Below, piece by piece: positions 33,662-41,518 of a DNA stretch of 45,000 nt. Source of the DNA: Desulfuromonas sp. CSMB_57. Lineage in GTDB: Bacteria; Desulfobacterota; Desulfuromonadia; Desulfuromonadales; Syntrophotaleaceae. A model generated the notes under the pieces. That model was not told the DNA's origin, made no database searches, and saw nothing but the letters and a program-made list of their open reading frames with translations. Each line of letters starts with the position of its first letter. Positions within the stretch are counted from its first letter, which is position 1. The position numbers and the translations under genes are program-made. Location of the stretch: NCBI RefSeq assembly GCF_020194955.2, contig NZ_JAFCIY020000010.1, positions 1 to 45,000 of the forward strand, read 5' to 3'.

Positions 33662-34561
33662 TCAGCCGCCTGGCAGGGAGCGGTTTGTCGATCCCGGCGG
33701 CGGTTCAATGCCCCACTGCGGCAACCGGGCGCTCAATTCGGCGGGCAAGGGGCAGCAGACCCGGCCGCCGGATATGGATTCGAAGGTTGGCCAGACCAGT
33801 TCGCAGCAATGCAGGAACTGCCGTTGCAGGCCATCCAGAGGAGGACCGCCGTAACGCTCGTCGCCGACCAGGGGCCAGCCTGCGGCCGCCAGCTGTTGGC
33901 GGATCTGGTGCTTGCGCCCGGTGACCAGTTGCAGGCGCAGCAGGGCGCCATCCTGGCCGTAGGCGGCCACCTCAAAGATGGTCGCCGCTTCCCGGACTTT
34001 GCCTTTGGCGACCACCGGTTGTTCAAGTCGGCCGTGTTGCGGAGGACGACCCGCCACCAGGGCCAAATAGTGCTTTTCCATTCGGCCGTCCATCATCATC
34101 CGGCCCAGAATGCGGGTGGCGTGACGGCCCTTGCCGAACAGAACCGGACCCGAGGTACCGATATCCAGGCGATGGACGGGGGCAACGCTGTAAGCCACGC
34201 CGCGCTCTTCCATGAGCCGCCGCAGGCGATCGGTCAGATTGTCCTGATCGTGACCGAGGCTGCTATGCACCGCCAGTCCGGCCGGCTTATACACCACCAG
34301 GCAGGATTCGTCCTCCAGCAGGATGCTGCGGATGGTCAGGGACTGGGCAAGGATATCGCGCATCCTGCCGCTGTCCGGCAGCCAGACAACAGCGCCGGCC
34401 TGGACCAGGCTGTCCTCGCCCGGATTCGGACCCGGACCGGCGATGCGGCCACGGCGCAGCAGTTGCCGCAGATAGCCGATGGGAGCGGCGGGAAGCTGCT
34501 GCCGGAGAGCCTGCAGCAGGGTCTGGCCCTGTTCCTGTTCAGAAAATCGCAATTCATGCAT
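33662..34561 (-). CDS. RluA-family pseudouridine synthase
   Basis: The 299-residue product has an N-terminal S4-like RNA-binding region (LRQLLRRGRIAGPGPNPGED). The catalytic domain has VVYKPAGLAVHSS, the catalytic Asp133 in HRLDIGTSG, EKHYLALV, TGRKHQIRQQLAAAG and GDERYGG. The RNA target (rRNA or tRNA position) cannot be told; RluC/RluD/TruC are all possible. The HRLD motif reads DIGTSG rather than the usual DxxTSG with Lys or Arg at the second x, still within family variation. It is upstream of the AsmA-like gene and divergent from smc. Confidence 0.92.
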   Translation of the reverse strand: MHELRFSEQEQGQTLLQALRQQLPAAPIGYLRQLLRRGRIAGPGPNPGEDSLVQAGAVVWLPDSGRMRDILAQSLTIRSILLEDESCLVVYKPAGLAVHSSLGHDQDNLTDRLRRLMEERGVAYSVAPVHRLDIGTSGPVLFGKGRHATRILGRMMMDGRMEKHYLALVAGRPPQHGRLEQPVVAKGKVREAATIFEVAAYGQDGALLRLQLVTGRKHQIRQQLAAAGWPLVGDERYGGPPLDGLQRQFLHCCELVWPTFESISGGRVCCPLPAELSARLPQWGIEPPPGSTNRSLPGG

Positions 34562-34645
34562 GGTCGCCCATCATACCTTTCACCCGCCTGCAAGGCAAGC
34601 CGCCCTTTGCCTGGCGGTTGGGACTTTTCGTTGCTGGCAAAGTGC

Positions 34646-34674
34646 TTTACATGCCTGGGGGAGATTGTTAGTAT
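34646..34674 (+). promoter_or_regulatory. Predicted sigma-70 promoter of smc
   Basis: TTTACA (34646-34651), 17 bases, TAGTAT (34669-34674), predicting a leader of about 58 bases before smc. Confidence 0.55.
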
Positions 34675-34738
34675 CCATCGGGAATTCTCGTAGGAGCGGC
34701 AGCCGGCCGCGGCCATTCCTGTCATCAGTGTCGGTCCC

Positions 34739-37700
34739 ATGCAAATCAAGCAGGTTGAAATCGTCGGTTTCAAATCTTTCGTCGACCGGGTCTCCCTGGA
34801 ATTCGGCCCGGGCATCGCCGCGGTTGTCGGGCCCAATGGTTGCGGAAAAAGCAATATCGTGGATGCCCTGCGCTGGGTCATGGGAGAGCAAAGTCCGAAG
34901 AATCTGCGCGGACGCGCCATGGAGGACATCATTTTCGGCGGCAGCGAACGTCGCCGGCCCCTGGGCATGGCCGAAGTATCGCTGATCTTTTCCAACGAAC
35001 AGGGTCTTGGTCCGGCCGCGGTACGGGATTATGCCGAATTCATGGTGACCCGCCGGTTGTACCGCAACGGCGAAAGCGAATACCTGTTCAACAAGAAGCC
35101 CTGCCGCCTGCTGGATATTACCGAATTGTTCATGGACACCGGCATCGGCGCCCGGGCCTATTCCATAATCGAGCAGGGCAAAATCGGCATGCTGCTCAAT
35201 GCCAAGCCGGAAGACCGCCGTTTTCTCATCGAGGAAGCGGCCGGCGTCAGCAAATTTAAAGCCCGCAAGAAGACCGCCCTGCGCAAGATTGAAGCGACCC
35301 GCCACAACTTGTTGCGGCTGCAGGATATCATCGGCGAGGTGCGGCGGCAATTGGCCGGTCTCAAACGGCAGGCCCGCAAGGCCGAAACCTTTCGCGGGCT
35401 GCGGGAGGAACAGCGGCAGATTGAGCTGTGCTTCGCCCAGGTGCGGTTTGCCGAGTTGGCGGATGAGTGTCGGGAGCAAACCGTCCGGGAGCAGTCCCTG
35501 AGCATGCAGTTGGCCGGGCTCGAAGGACAGCTCGCGGCTGCGGAATTGTGTTTGGAACAACAGCGGCTGCAGCAGACGGCGGAGGAACAGGAGCTGGGGC
35601 TGGTTCAGGAACGGGTCTTTCAATTCAGCAGCCAACTGCAGCGCCTGGAACTGCAGCGCGACAACGATGCACGGGAACTGCAGAGCCTGGCGGGCCAACA
35701 GGAGCGTCTGGCGGAGGAACAGCAGGAAATCCAGGAGCGGTTGCGGGCGGCGGTGGTTGAAGAGAAGGATTTGCGCAGCAGCAGCGCGTCCCTGGTCGAG
35801 GAAGGGGAGGAACAAGCGAATCGGTTGATGCGGGAGGAGGCCGAACTGGCCGAATGGTCCGGTCGGGAAGAGGCCGACGCGGCCTGTCTGGAAGAAAATC
35901 GCCGCCGGTTGATGACGATGGTGAGCGATGTCAACCGCTTGCGCCTGCGCCGGGAGGACATCGAGCGCCGCCGGCGGTCTGTGGATGAGCGTTTGGCCCA
36001 CCAGCGGCGGGAAGCCGTGCGCCTGGGCGAACAGCAGGCGGAATTGGCCCGGCAGGCCGAGGCCCATGGGCAGACGCTGGATAGCTTGGAAATCGGGATG
36101 GCGGCCGCGAATGGCCTTTTGCAGGAGGCGCTGGAGGCCCTGGCCGTCGGTCGCCGCCGGTTGGAAGACAACGAACAGGTTCTGTTGCTGGCCCGCCAGG
36201 AACTCGGTGCCTGTCGAACGCGGCTGGAGTCCCTGCAACAACTGGAGCGCAACCTCGAGGGCTACGGTCCGGGTGTCCGACAACTGTTGGCGGATGAATC
36301 CCTGCGCGGGCGCCTGCAAGGCATGACCGCGGATATATTGGAAGTGCCCGCCCGCTACGAGGTCGCCGTCGAGGCGGCCTTGGGGGAACGGCTGCAGGCT
36401 CTGATCGCTGCCGATGCGGAGGCGGCCCGCGCGGCGCTGGCGGCCCTGCGCCGTTCTGGCAGTCGAGGGTTGCTGCTGCTGCGAAATCGCGATTGCCAGG
36501 CACCGCTGCCGCCGGTTGTCGGGCGGCCCCTGGTGGATCTGATTGTGCCGCGTCCGGGTGCGGAGGCTCTGGTCCGGGATTTGCTGTCCGGAGTTTGTCT
36601 GGTCGAGGATCTCGCTGCCTGTTTTGATCAGAGCCTGCCCGTTGGTGCCATGCTGGTAACAGCGGAAGGCGAAACCCTTTGTCATCGCGGCATTCTCATC
36701 GGTGGCGGCGCGGCCGGCGGCGGCCATGGCCTGCTGTCCAAAAAGCGGGAGATCAAGGAGTTGGCGGCGCTGCTGGAGCAGCTGGAAGAACGGGCTGCCC
36801 AACTGCATCAGGAACGCCTGGCGCTCAAGGAGGCCCATGGGTTGGCCGAGCACAGCCAGGCCGAGGCGGCTGCCGAAATCCAGCGGCTGGCCTTGCGCCG
36901 GACGGAAGCCGAGCAGTTGCTGTCTGCCGCCCGTCGTGCCCTGGCCCAACTCGCCGAACGCCTCGAGGTCCTGACGCTGGAAGATGACCAGGCCGATGAG
37001 GAGTATCGCATGCTGCAGAAGCAGCATGCCGAGGTGGTGGAAGGTCTCCATGGCCAGGAATCGGCCAGGGCGGAAGCGGAAATGCAGGCGGAACAGTTGC
37101 AGGAAGCATTGTTGTTGTCGCGGCGCCGGCAGTCCGAGCGGCGTGAGCGGGCCACCGCCATCAAGGTTGAGTTGGCCGGACTGCGGGAACGTGAAGAAAG
37201 CTGCCGCCGCAACCTGCAGCGTCTGGTCGAACTGCAGCAGGATTTGCAACGCCGGCAGCACCTGAACGAACAGCGACAGGCTGAATTGCAACGGCAACGG
37301 GATGAGCTGGGACGGGCCGGACAACGAAGGTTGGTCGAAATGGAGCTCCTGGCGAGTCGGCGCGATGAGGAACAGCTTCTGCTCAGCCGCCGCAAGGAGC
37401 AGCATGGTTTGCTCCAGTCCCGGTTGGAGGCCGCTGAGGAAGCCCTCAAGGAGCAGCGGCGCGCGGTTCAGAAGTTGCGGGACGCCGTGGCCGATTTACT
37501 CCTTTGTCGGCGCCAGTCGCAGCTGGAGTATGAACATCTGCATCGCACCGTGCTGGAACGCTACCGATTCGATCTGCAGCAGGAAGCCCTGCCGTTGGAC
37601 GAGTTTCAGGCTGCGACAGCCGAAGGACGGCTGCAGGATTTGGTCCGGCAGATCGAGGAGATGGGTGAGGTCAATCTGACCGCCATCGACGAATTCCGGG

Positions 37701-38260
37701 AACTGGAGGGTCGCTGGCAGTTTCTCTGTACCCAGGAACAGGACCTGCAGCAGTCCCTGGAGGGATTGCAGGAAGCCATCGCCAAGATCAACCATACCAC
37801 CCGGCGACGGTTCCGGGAAACCTTTGATCTGGTCAACCAGCAGTTCCAGGCCATCTTCCCGCGGTTGTTTCTGGGGGGAAGGGCCGAACTGGTTCTGACC
37901 GATGAGCATGATTTGCTGGAAACGGGCATCGAAATTGTCGTGCAGCCGCCCGGCAAGCGGTTGCAGAGCGTCGGTTTGCTGTCCGGGGGTGAAAAGGCGT
38001 TGACGGCCATCGCCTTGGTTTTTGCCATCTTTTTGATCAAACCGTCGCCCTTCTGTGTGCTGGACGAGGTGGATGCGCCCCTGGACGAAGCCAACATCTA
38101 TCGCTTTAACGAGATGGTGCGGGAAATGTCGCAGTGTTCCCAGTTCATCATCATTACCCATAACAAGCGCACCATGGAGATGGCCGATACCTTGTACGGC
38201 GTGACCATGGAGGAGCCGGGCGTCTCCAAGCTGGTTTCCGTGCGCATGAACGACAGTTGA
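34739..38260 (+). CDS. smc: Chromosome segregation protein SMC
   Basis: SMC organises and segregates the chromosome as a ring-forming ATPase with ScpA/ScpB. The 1173-residue product is of normal size. Its N-terminal ATPase head has Walker A GPNGCGKSN (31-39). Two long coiled coils (about 170-500 and 670-1010) flank a hinge near 507-660 (GYGPGVRQLLADESL to GGGAAGGGHGL). The C-terminal head has the signature LLSGGEKALTAIAL (about 1080) and Walker B FCVLDEVDAPLDE (about 1105). The ribosome site is weak. scpA and scpB are not in the window. The roadblock gene starts 8 bases after its stop and ftsY follows, so the three probably form an operon. Confidence 0.97.
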   Translation: MQIKQVEIVGFKSFVDRVSLEFGPGIAAVVGPNGCGKSNIVDALRWVMGEQSPKNLRGRAMEDIIFGGSERRRPLGMAEVSLIFSNEQGLGPAAVRDYAEFMVTRRLYRNGESEYLFNKKPCRLLDITELFMDTGIGARAYSIIEQGKIGMLLNAKPEDRRFLIEEAAGVSKFKARKKTALRKIEATRHNLLRLQDIIGEVRRQLAGLKRQARKAETFRGLREEQRQIELCFAQVRFAELADECREQTVREQSLSMQLAGLEGQLAAAELCLEQQRLQQTAEEQELGLVQERVFQFSSQLQRLELQRDNDARELQSLAGQQERLAEEQQEIQERLRAAVVEEKDLRSSSASLVEEGEEQANRLMREEAELAEWSGREEADAACLEENRRRLMTMVSDVNRLRLRREDIERRRRSVDERLAHQRREAVRLGEQQAELARQAEAHGQTLDSLEIGMAAANGLLQEALEALAVGRRRLEDNEQVLLLARQELGACRTRLESLQQLERNLEGYGPGVRQLLADESLRGRLQGMTADILEVPARYEVAVEAALGERLQALIAADAEAARAALAALRRSGSRGLLLLRNRDCQAPLPPVVGRPLVDLIVPRPGAEALVRDLLSGVCLVEDLAACFDQSLPVGAMLVTAEGETLCHRGILIGGGAAGGGHGLLSKKREIKELAALLEQLEERAAQLHQERLALKEAHGLAEHSQAEAAAEIQRLALRRTEAEQLLSAARRALAQLAERLEVLTLEDDQADEEYRMLQKQHAEVVEGLHGQESARAEAEMQAEQLQEALLLSRRRQSERRERATAIKVELAGLREREESCRRNLQRLVELQQDLQRRQHLNEQRQAELQRQRDELGRAGQRRLVEMELLASRRDEEQLLLSRRKEQHGLLQSRLEAAEEALKEQRRAVQKLRDAVADLLLCRRQSQLEYEHLHRTVLERYRFDLQQEALPLDEFQAATAEGRLQDLVRQIEEMGEVNLTAIDEFRELEGRWQFLCTQEQDLQQSLEGLQEAIAKINHTTRRRFRETFDLVNQQFQAIFPRLFLGGRAELVLTDEHDLLETGIEIVVQPPGKRLQSVGLLSGGEKALTAIALVFAIFLIKPSPFCVLDEVDAPLDEANIYRFNEMVREMSQCSQFIIITHNKRTMEMADTLYGVTMEEPGVSKLVSVRMNDS

Positions 38261-38268
38261 GGGACGTT

Positions 38269-38628
38269 ATGCCGTTTAAGGTCGTGCTCGGAGAACTTCT
38301 CGCCTCGGTGCCCGGGGCCGAAGGCGCTATCATCGCCGATTGGGAAGGAGAAGCCGTGGATCAGGTCGGTTGCATGGAAGCCTTCGATCTGCAGGTCCTT
38401 GGCGCTTATAAAGGCATCATTCTCAACAACCTGCGCATCGCCCTGCAGCGCTCCAGCGGGGATGATTTGCAGGAGGTGGTGATCGGTACCGAGCGCACCC
38501 GAACCGTGGTGCTGCCCATCACCGCCGACTACTTTCTGGTTTTGACCGGATTGCGGGAGGCCTTGCTGGGTCGGGCGCTGTTCGCGGCCCGGAGTTGTGT
38601 GGAGCAGTTGCGTTCGGAGTTTTCCTGA
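38269..38628 (+). CDS. Roadblock/LC7 domain protein
   Basis: The 119-residue product (MPFKVVLGELLASVPGAEGA onward) fits the roadblock/LC7 fold: helix, then strands AIIADWEGEAVD and QEVVIGTERTRTVVLPIT, then YFLVLTGLREALLGRALFAA. Bacterial roadblock proteins such as MglB act as partners or GTPase activators of small GTPases; here the neighbours are SMC and the SRP-receptor GTPase FtsY, and a functional link is only a guess. The start is ATG 38269, with GAGGG 5 bases upstream overlapping the smc stop; an in-frame TTG at 38257 is less likely. Confidence 0.78.
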   Translation: MPFKVVLGELLASVPGAEGAIIADWEGEAVDQVGCMEAFDLQVLGAYKGIILNNLRIALQRSSGDDLQEVVIGTERTRTVVLPITADYFLVLTGLREALLGRALFAARSCVEQLRSEFS

Positions 38629-38686
38629 ACACCCTCGATGGTGTTTCCAAGGTCTGGCAGCAGACCGCATAAGTGGGGATGGCAAG

Positions 38687-39967
38687 ATGATCATGGTTTG
38701 TTTCTGGCGTTTGTTACGAAATCTATTAGAAAATCCGGTTTGCTTCGCAGATCCCGCCTGGCAGTTCGCCGGGGTCGGGAGGGACGCCGTCATACCCGGC
38801 GAGGAGCGGTTCGAGCGCGGGTTTGACTTCAGTCTGTGGCAGCGCTTGAAAGAGGGGTTTCGACCCGGTTCCCAGCCAGAGAAGCTGCCCGCTGAAGAGG
38901 TGTCCCAGGATCCTGAGGAGGTCGAAGTGTCAGATCTGCCGGTGGCGGAAGACACCGCAGGCGATGCACCTCAGGCCGAAGCACCTCAGGTCGAAGCACC
39001 TCAGGTCGAAGCACCTCAGGTCGAAGCACCTCAGGCCCCCAAACCGGGCAGCCTGTTTTCTCGGCTGCGGGCCGGATTGGCCAAAACCCAGGCCTCTCTT
39101 GTGGGGCGCATTGATACTCTGCTCCGGGGTCGTCAGGTCGTGGACGATGCATTGCTTGAAGAACTGGAAGAGATATTGATTACCGCCGATCTGGGAATGA
39201 AAACCACCCGGGAGTTGATGACGGCATTGGAACAGCGTTTGACTCGCAGCAACGGCAGCCAGGTGGAGCAGGTACGGGAAATTCTGCAGGATGAAATACG
39301 GCAGCGACTGCGGTTGGAGGCGCAACCCCTCGCGCCGGAGCGGGCCAGGCCCTTCGTGATCATGGTCGTCGGCGTTAATGGTGTCGGCAAAACCACGACC
39401 ATCGGCAAGTTGGCGAACCAACTGGTCGGTCAGGGCAAAAAGGTGTTGATCGGCGCCGGGGACACGTTTCGGGCCGCGGCGGTGGAGCAGTTGGAAATCT
39501 GGGGTCGGCGGGCCGGGGTCGAGGTGATTCGGCATGCCGCCGGCTCCGATCCTGCCGCCTTGGCCTACGATGCCATCAAGGCGGCGCAAGCTCGAGGCGC
39601 CGATGTGCTGTTGCTGGATACGGCCGGCCGGTTGCACACCAAAGCCAATCTCATGGAAGAGCTGAAGAAGATCCGCCGGGTGCTGAATCGCGAATTGCCC
39701 GGCGCTCCCCATGAAACCCTGCTGGTGGTGGATGCCACCACCGGTCAGAATGCCTTGGTGCAGGCGCGGCTGTTCCAGGAAGCGGTAGCCGTTTCCGGCG
39801 TGGCTCTGACCAAGCTGGATGGGACCGCACGCGGCGGCATGCTGGTCGCCATCGGCGCCGAACTTGGGTTGCCGGTGCGATTTGTCGGGATTGGCGAAGG
39901 GATTGAGGATCTGCGTCCCTTCGATCCCGACCAGTTTGTCCGGGCCTTGTTTGAGAGGCCCGCATAA
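38687..39967 (+). CDS. ftsY: Signal recognition particle receptor FtsY
   Basis: FtsY docks SRP-ribosome complexes at the membrane. The 426-residue product has an acidic A-domain with a 15-base repeat (about residues 93-118) and the N-domain ([14 protein letters not shown] onward). The SRP GTPase G-domain has [15 protein letters not shown] (about 229), [24 protein letters not shown] (about 310), [10 protein letters not shown] (about 374) and [13 protein letters not shown]. The start is doubtful. ATG 38687 and ATG 38693 are the only ATGs in the right place and have weak ribosome sites, and the first 45 codons are AT-richer and unlike a usual FtsY N-terminus. It is downstream of smc and the roadblock gene. 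Confidence 0.93.
   Translation: MIMVCFWRLLRNLLENPVCFADPAWQFAGVGRDAVIPGEERFERGFDFSLWQRLKEGFRPGSQPEKLPAEEVSQDPEEVEVSDLPVAEDTAGDAPQAEAPQVEAPQVEAPQVEAPQAPKPGSLFSRLRAGLAKTQASLVGRIDTLLRGRQVVDDALLEELEEILITADLGMKTTRELMTALEQRLTRSNGSQVEQVREILQDEIRQRLRLEAQPLAPERARPFVIMVVGVNGVGKTTTIGKLANQLVGQGKKVLIGAGDTFRAAAVEQLEIWGRRAGVEVIRHAAGSDPAALAYDAIKAAQARGADVLLLDTAGRLHTKANLMEELKKIRRVLNRELPGAPHETLLVVDATTGQNALVQARLFQEAVAVSGVALTKLDGTARGGMLVAIGAELGLPVRFVGIGEGIEDLRPFDPDQFVRALFERPA
38966..39037 (+). repeat. 15-bp in-frame tandem repeat in ftsY
   Basis: Nearly five copies of a 15-base unit (GCACCTCAGGTCGAA and close variants) start at 38966, 38981, 38996, 39011 and 39026 (partial). They encode APQVE pentapeptides in the acidic linker before the NG domains. 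Copies 2-4 are identical at DNA level, so copy number may vary between strains. Confidence 0.95.
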
Positions 39968-39971
39968 TACC

Positions 39972-40000
39972 TTGACTTGATGCTGTTTTTTTCTTAGACT
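39972..40000 (+). promoter_or_regulatory. Predicted sigma-70 promoter of zapB-zapA
   Basis: TTGACT (39972-39977), 17 bases including T7, TAGACT (39995-40000), 27 bases before the zapB start codon. The T7 run inside the spacer has no obvious hairpin before it. Confidence 0.55.
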
Positions 40001-40027
40001 TCCAACATATTCGAGCGAAGGAAAGTC

Positions 40028-40219
40028 GTGGATTTATCAGTTATTCTCCATCTTGAAGAAAAGGTTGACCTGCTCCTGGCCCGCAAGCGGGAGTTGGAAG
40101 AGGAGTGTCAACGGTTGGGAGCCGAGCGGGATCGCCTGCTGCAGGAGCGGGAGCAATTTCTCGCCGAGCTGGATAGGGTTTTGTCCAAGCTGGATGGGCT
40201 GGGTGAGGAACTGGCTTGA
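40028..40219 (+). CDS. zapB: ZapB-like cell division coiled-coil protein
   Basis: The 63-residue product is a single coiled coil (HLEEKVDLLLARKRELEEEC, RLLQEREQFLAELDRVL), matching the size and style of ZapB, which works with ZapA at the Z-ring. The start is GTG with AAGGA 7 bases upstream. Its stop overlaps the zapA start (TTGA). The name rests on this context more than on sequence, because short coiled coils carry little family signal. Confidence 0.72.
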   Translation: MDLSVILHLEEKVDLLLARKRELEEECQRLGAERDRLLQEREQFLAELDRVLSKLDGLGEELA

Positions 40220-40554
40220 AGCATGCCGTTCAGGTCACGATTCTGGGGCAACAGTACACAATCCGAAGCGGCGTTGCGCCGGAAGAGATCCATCGGGTAG
40301 CGGAGTTCGTCAACGAGAAACTGGCCGATATCATGGCGGGCAGTCGTTCCGTCGACTCCCTCAACACCGCGGTGCTGGCACTGTTGCACATCAGCCAGGC
40401 CTATTTGCGGTTGCGCGAGGAGCATGAGGAACAAGCCGGCATTGCGGCGATGCGCTTGGCCCGACTGCTGGAACGTCTTGAAGGGGCCTGTGCCGGAGGG
40501 CCGGAACCGTCCGAGAAGAAACGGGATGCCGGCGATATTTTCTTCGCAGAATGA
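40216..40554 (+). CDS. zapA: Cell division protein ZapA
   Basis: ZapA crosslinks FtsZ protofilaments. The 112-residue product has the family head VTILGQQYTIRSGVAPEEIH, then RVAEFVNEKLADIM and NTAVLALLHISQAYL, and a coiled-coil tail. The start is TTG at 40216, sharing TTGA with the zapB stop, and GAGG lies 7 bases upstream; coupled translation is likely. The gap to fthC that follows is the classic 6S RNA position. Confidence 0.9.
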   Translation: MKHAVQVTILGQQYTIRSGVAPEEIHRVAEFVNEKLADIMAGSRSVDSLNTAVLALLHISQAYLRLREEHEEQAGIAAMRLARLLERLEGACAGGPEPSEKKRDAGDIFFAE

Positions 40555-40627
40555 TGCAGTTGGTGCTTCGGCGCCGGTCGATTTCTGTAAGAAGATTTTA
40601 GATAGATTGGCTGGAAGATTGCTTTCC

Positions 40628-40654
40628 AAAGCGCAGGTCATGCTTGCGTTTTTT
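40628..40654 (+). terminator. Intrinsic terminator of zapB-zapA
   Basis: CGCAGG (40632-40637), loop TCATG, CTTGCG (40643-40648) with one G-T pair, extended by AAAG/TTTT pairing, then T6 (40649-40654). It lies about 80 bases after the zapA stop. Confidence 0.65.
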
Positions 40655-40807
40655 GTTCGTTTGGTCGAAATGGCGGCCAAGGCCCCGAGCGGGTGCCCTG
40701 ATTTGCATGCAAAGCATGCCGCCCAGGCTCAGGGCCAAGGTGTTTCTGCCGGATAGTGCGAAAGAGTGCATAAAACGGTGGAAAACAGCTGAAGGTGCCC
40801 GTTTTTT
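40655..40807 (+). ncRNA. Candidate structured RNA in the zapA-fthC gap (6S RNA position)
   Basis: In many proteobacteria the 6S RNA gene lies between zapA and the 5-formyl-THF cyclo-ligase gene. Here this gap is 360 bases. After the zapA terminator it contains an outer stem GCCCTGA/TCAGGGC (40695-40701 / 40729-40735) enclosing GCATGC-AAA-GCATGC (40705-40719), and ends in a terminator-like hairpin (40772-40807). I cannot fold it fully or see the typical closing stem, and ends are guesses. I see no protein gene in 40555-40914. Confidence 0.35.
40772..40807 (+). terminator. Terminator-like hairpin in the zapA-fthC gap
   Basis: AAAACGG (40772-40778) pairs with CCGTTTT (40799-40805) around a 20-base loop, followed by T6 in all (40802-40807). 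It would fit the 3' end of a small RNA in this gap. Confidence 0.5.
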
Positions 40808-40914
40808 CTCCTGTCTGCCAAGTGCTCAGGTGGAGCGGCCAGACGAATAACCCATCCTTTCCCGTCTAACAACTTCCTACGGAGATCGCCGGGCTGCCTC
40901 GGGGATCTCTCACC

Positions 40915-41505
40915 ATGCCGAAAAAGCCGATACGCGTTGACATGCTGGCGCGGCGCAAGCACTTGGCCGCGGAGATCTGTCTGAGCCACAGTTTGAGAAT
41001 TCAGGAACGGTTCCTGACGATGGCAGTGTATCGGGATGCCGGCACCCTGGCCCTGTACAGCCCCATTTTGAATGAAGTGTTTACGGAAGAGATTTTCCAT
41101 CGCGCCCGTCGGGAGGGCAAGAAGCTGGTCTTCCCCCGTGTCCACGGAGAGGACCTGGTTTTTGTCGAGGTCAGATCCCGTCGGGAACTGGTGCCGGGAG
41201 CCTTCGGTGTCCTGGAACCCGAAGGCCAAGACCTGGTGGCGGCCTCCGAATTGGATGTGTTGCTGGTTCCCGGGGTGGCCTTCGATCTTTGCGGTCATCG
41301 GCTTGGTTACGGCAAGGGGTTCTATGACCGGGCTCTGGGCCGCCAAGGCCGCCCAAGCCAGGTTATCGGTCTGTGCTACGAACTTCAACTGGTTCAGCGT
41401 CTGCCTGCGGAAGAGCATGATGTATGTCTCGATCTGCTGGTAACGGAAGAGCGCTGCTACGCCTTCGGGCCGGCGGTCTCCGCTCTGGACAGTTGCCAAC
41501 ATTGA
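40915..41505 (+). CDS. fthC: 5-formyltetrahydrofolate cyclo-ligase
   Basis: The enzyme converts 5-formyl-THF to methenyl-THF with ATP. The 196-residue product has [34 protein letters not shown], the signature [20 protein letters not shown] and a closing [16 protein letters not shown]. The start is ATG 40915; the nearest ribosome-like GGGGA lies about 10 bases upstream and is part of a hairpin (GAGATC 40882-40887 / GATCTC 40904-40909) that could mask it. rny begins 13 bases after the stop, so fthC-rny-ymdB-tyrS is likely one transcript. Confidence 0.95.
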   Translation: MPKKPIRVDMLARRKHLAAEICLSHSLRIQERFLTMAVYRDAGTLALYSPILNEVFTEEIFHRARREGKKLVFPRVHGEDLVFVEVRSRRELVPGAFGVLEPEGQDLVAASELDVLLVPGVAFDLCGHRLGYGKGFYDRALGRQGRPSQVIGLCYELQLVQRLPAEEHDVCLDLLVTEERCYAFGPAVSALDSCQH

Positions 41506-41518
41506 GGAGGATAAGGCG

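Noticed and set aside
34562-34640. Possible terminator (CCGCC...GGCGG then TTTT) between rluA and smc
   Set aside because: The stem is short, the T-run is 10 bases away, and both genes are divergent from this gap, so no terminator is expected.
34580-37405. A 941-codon open frame on the strand opposite smc, and similar long frames opposite the chemoreceptor gene, the histidine kinase gene and rny-ymdB
   Set aside because: Typical antisense frames of GC-rich genes. The opposite strand in each case has complete, recognised domains and ribosome sites, while these frames show only low-complexity translations.
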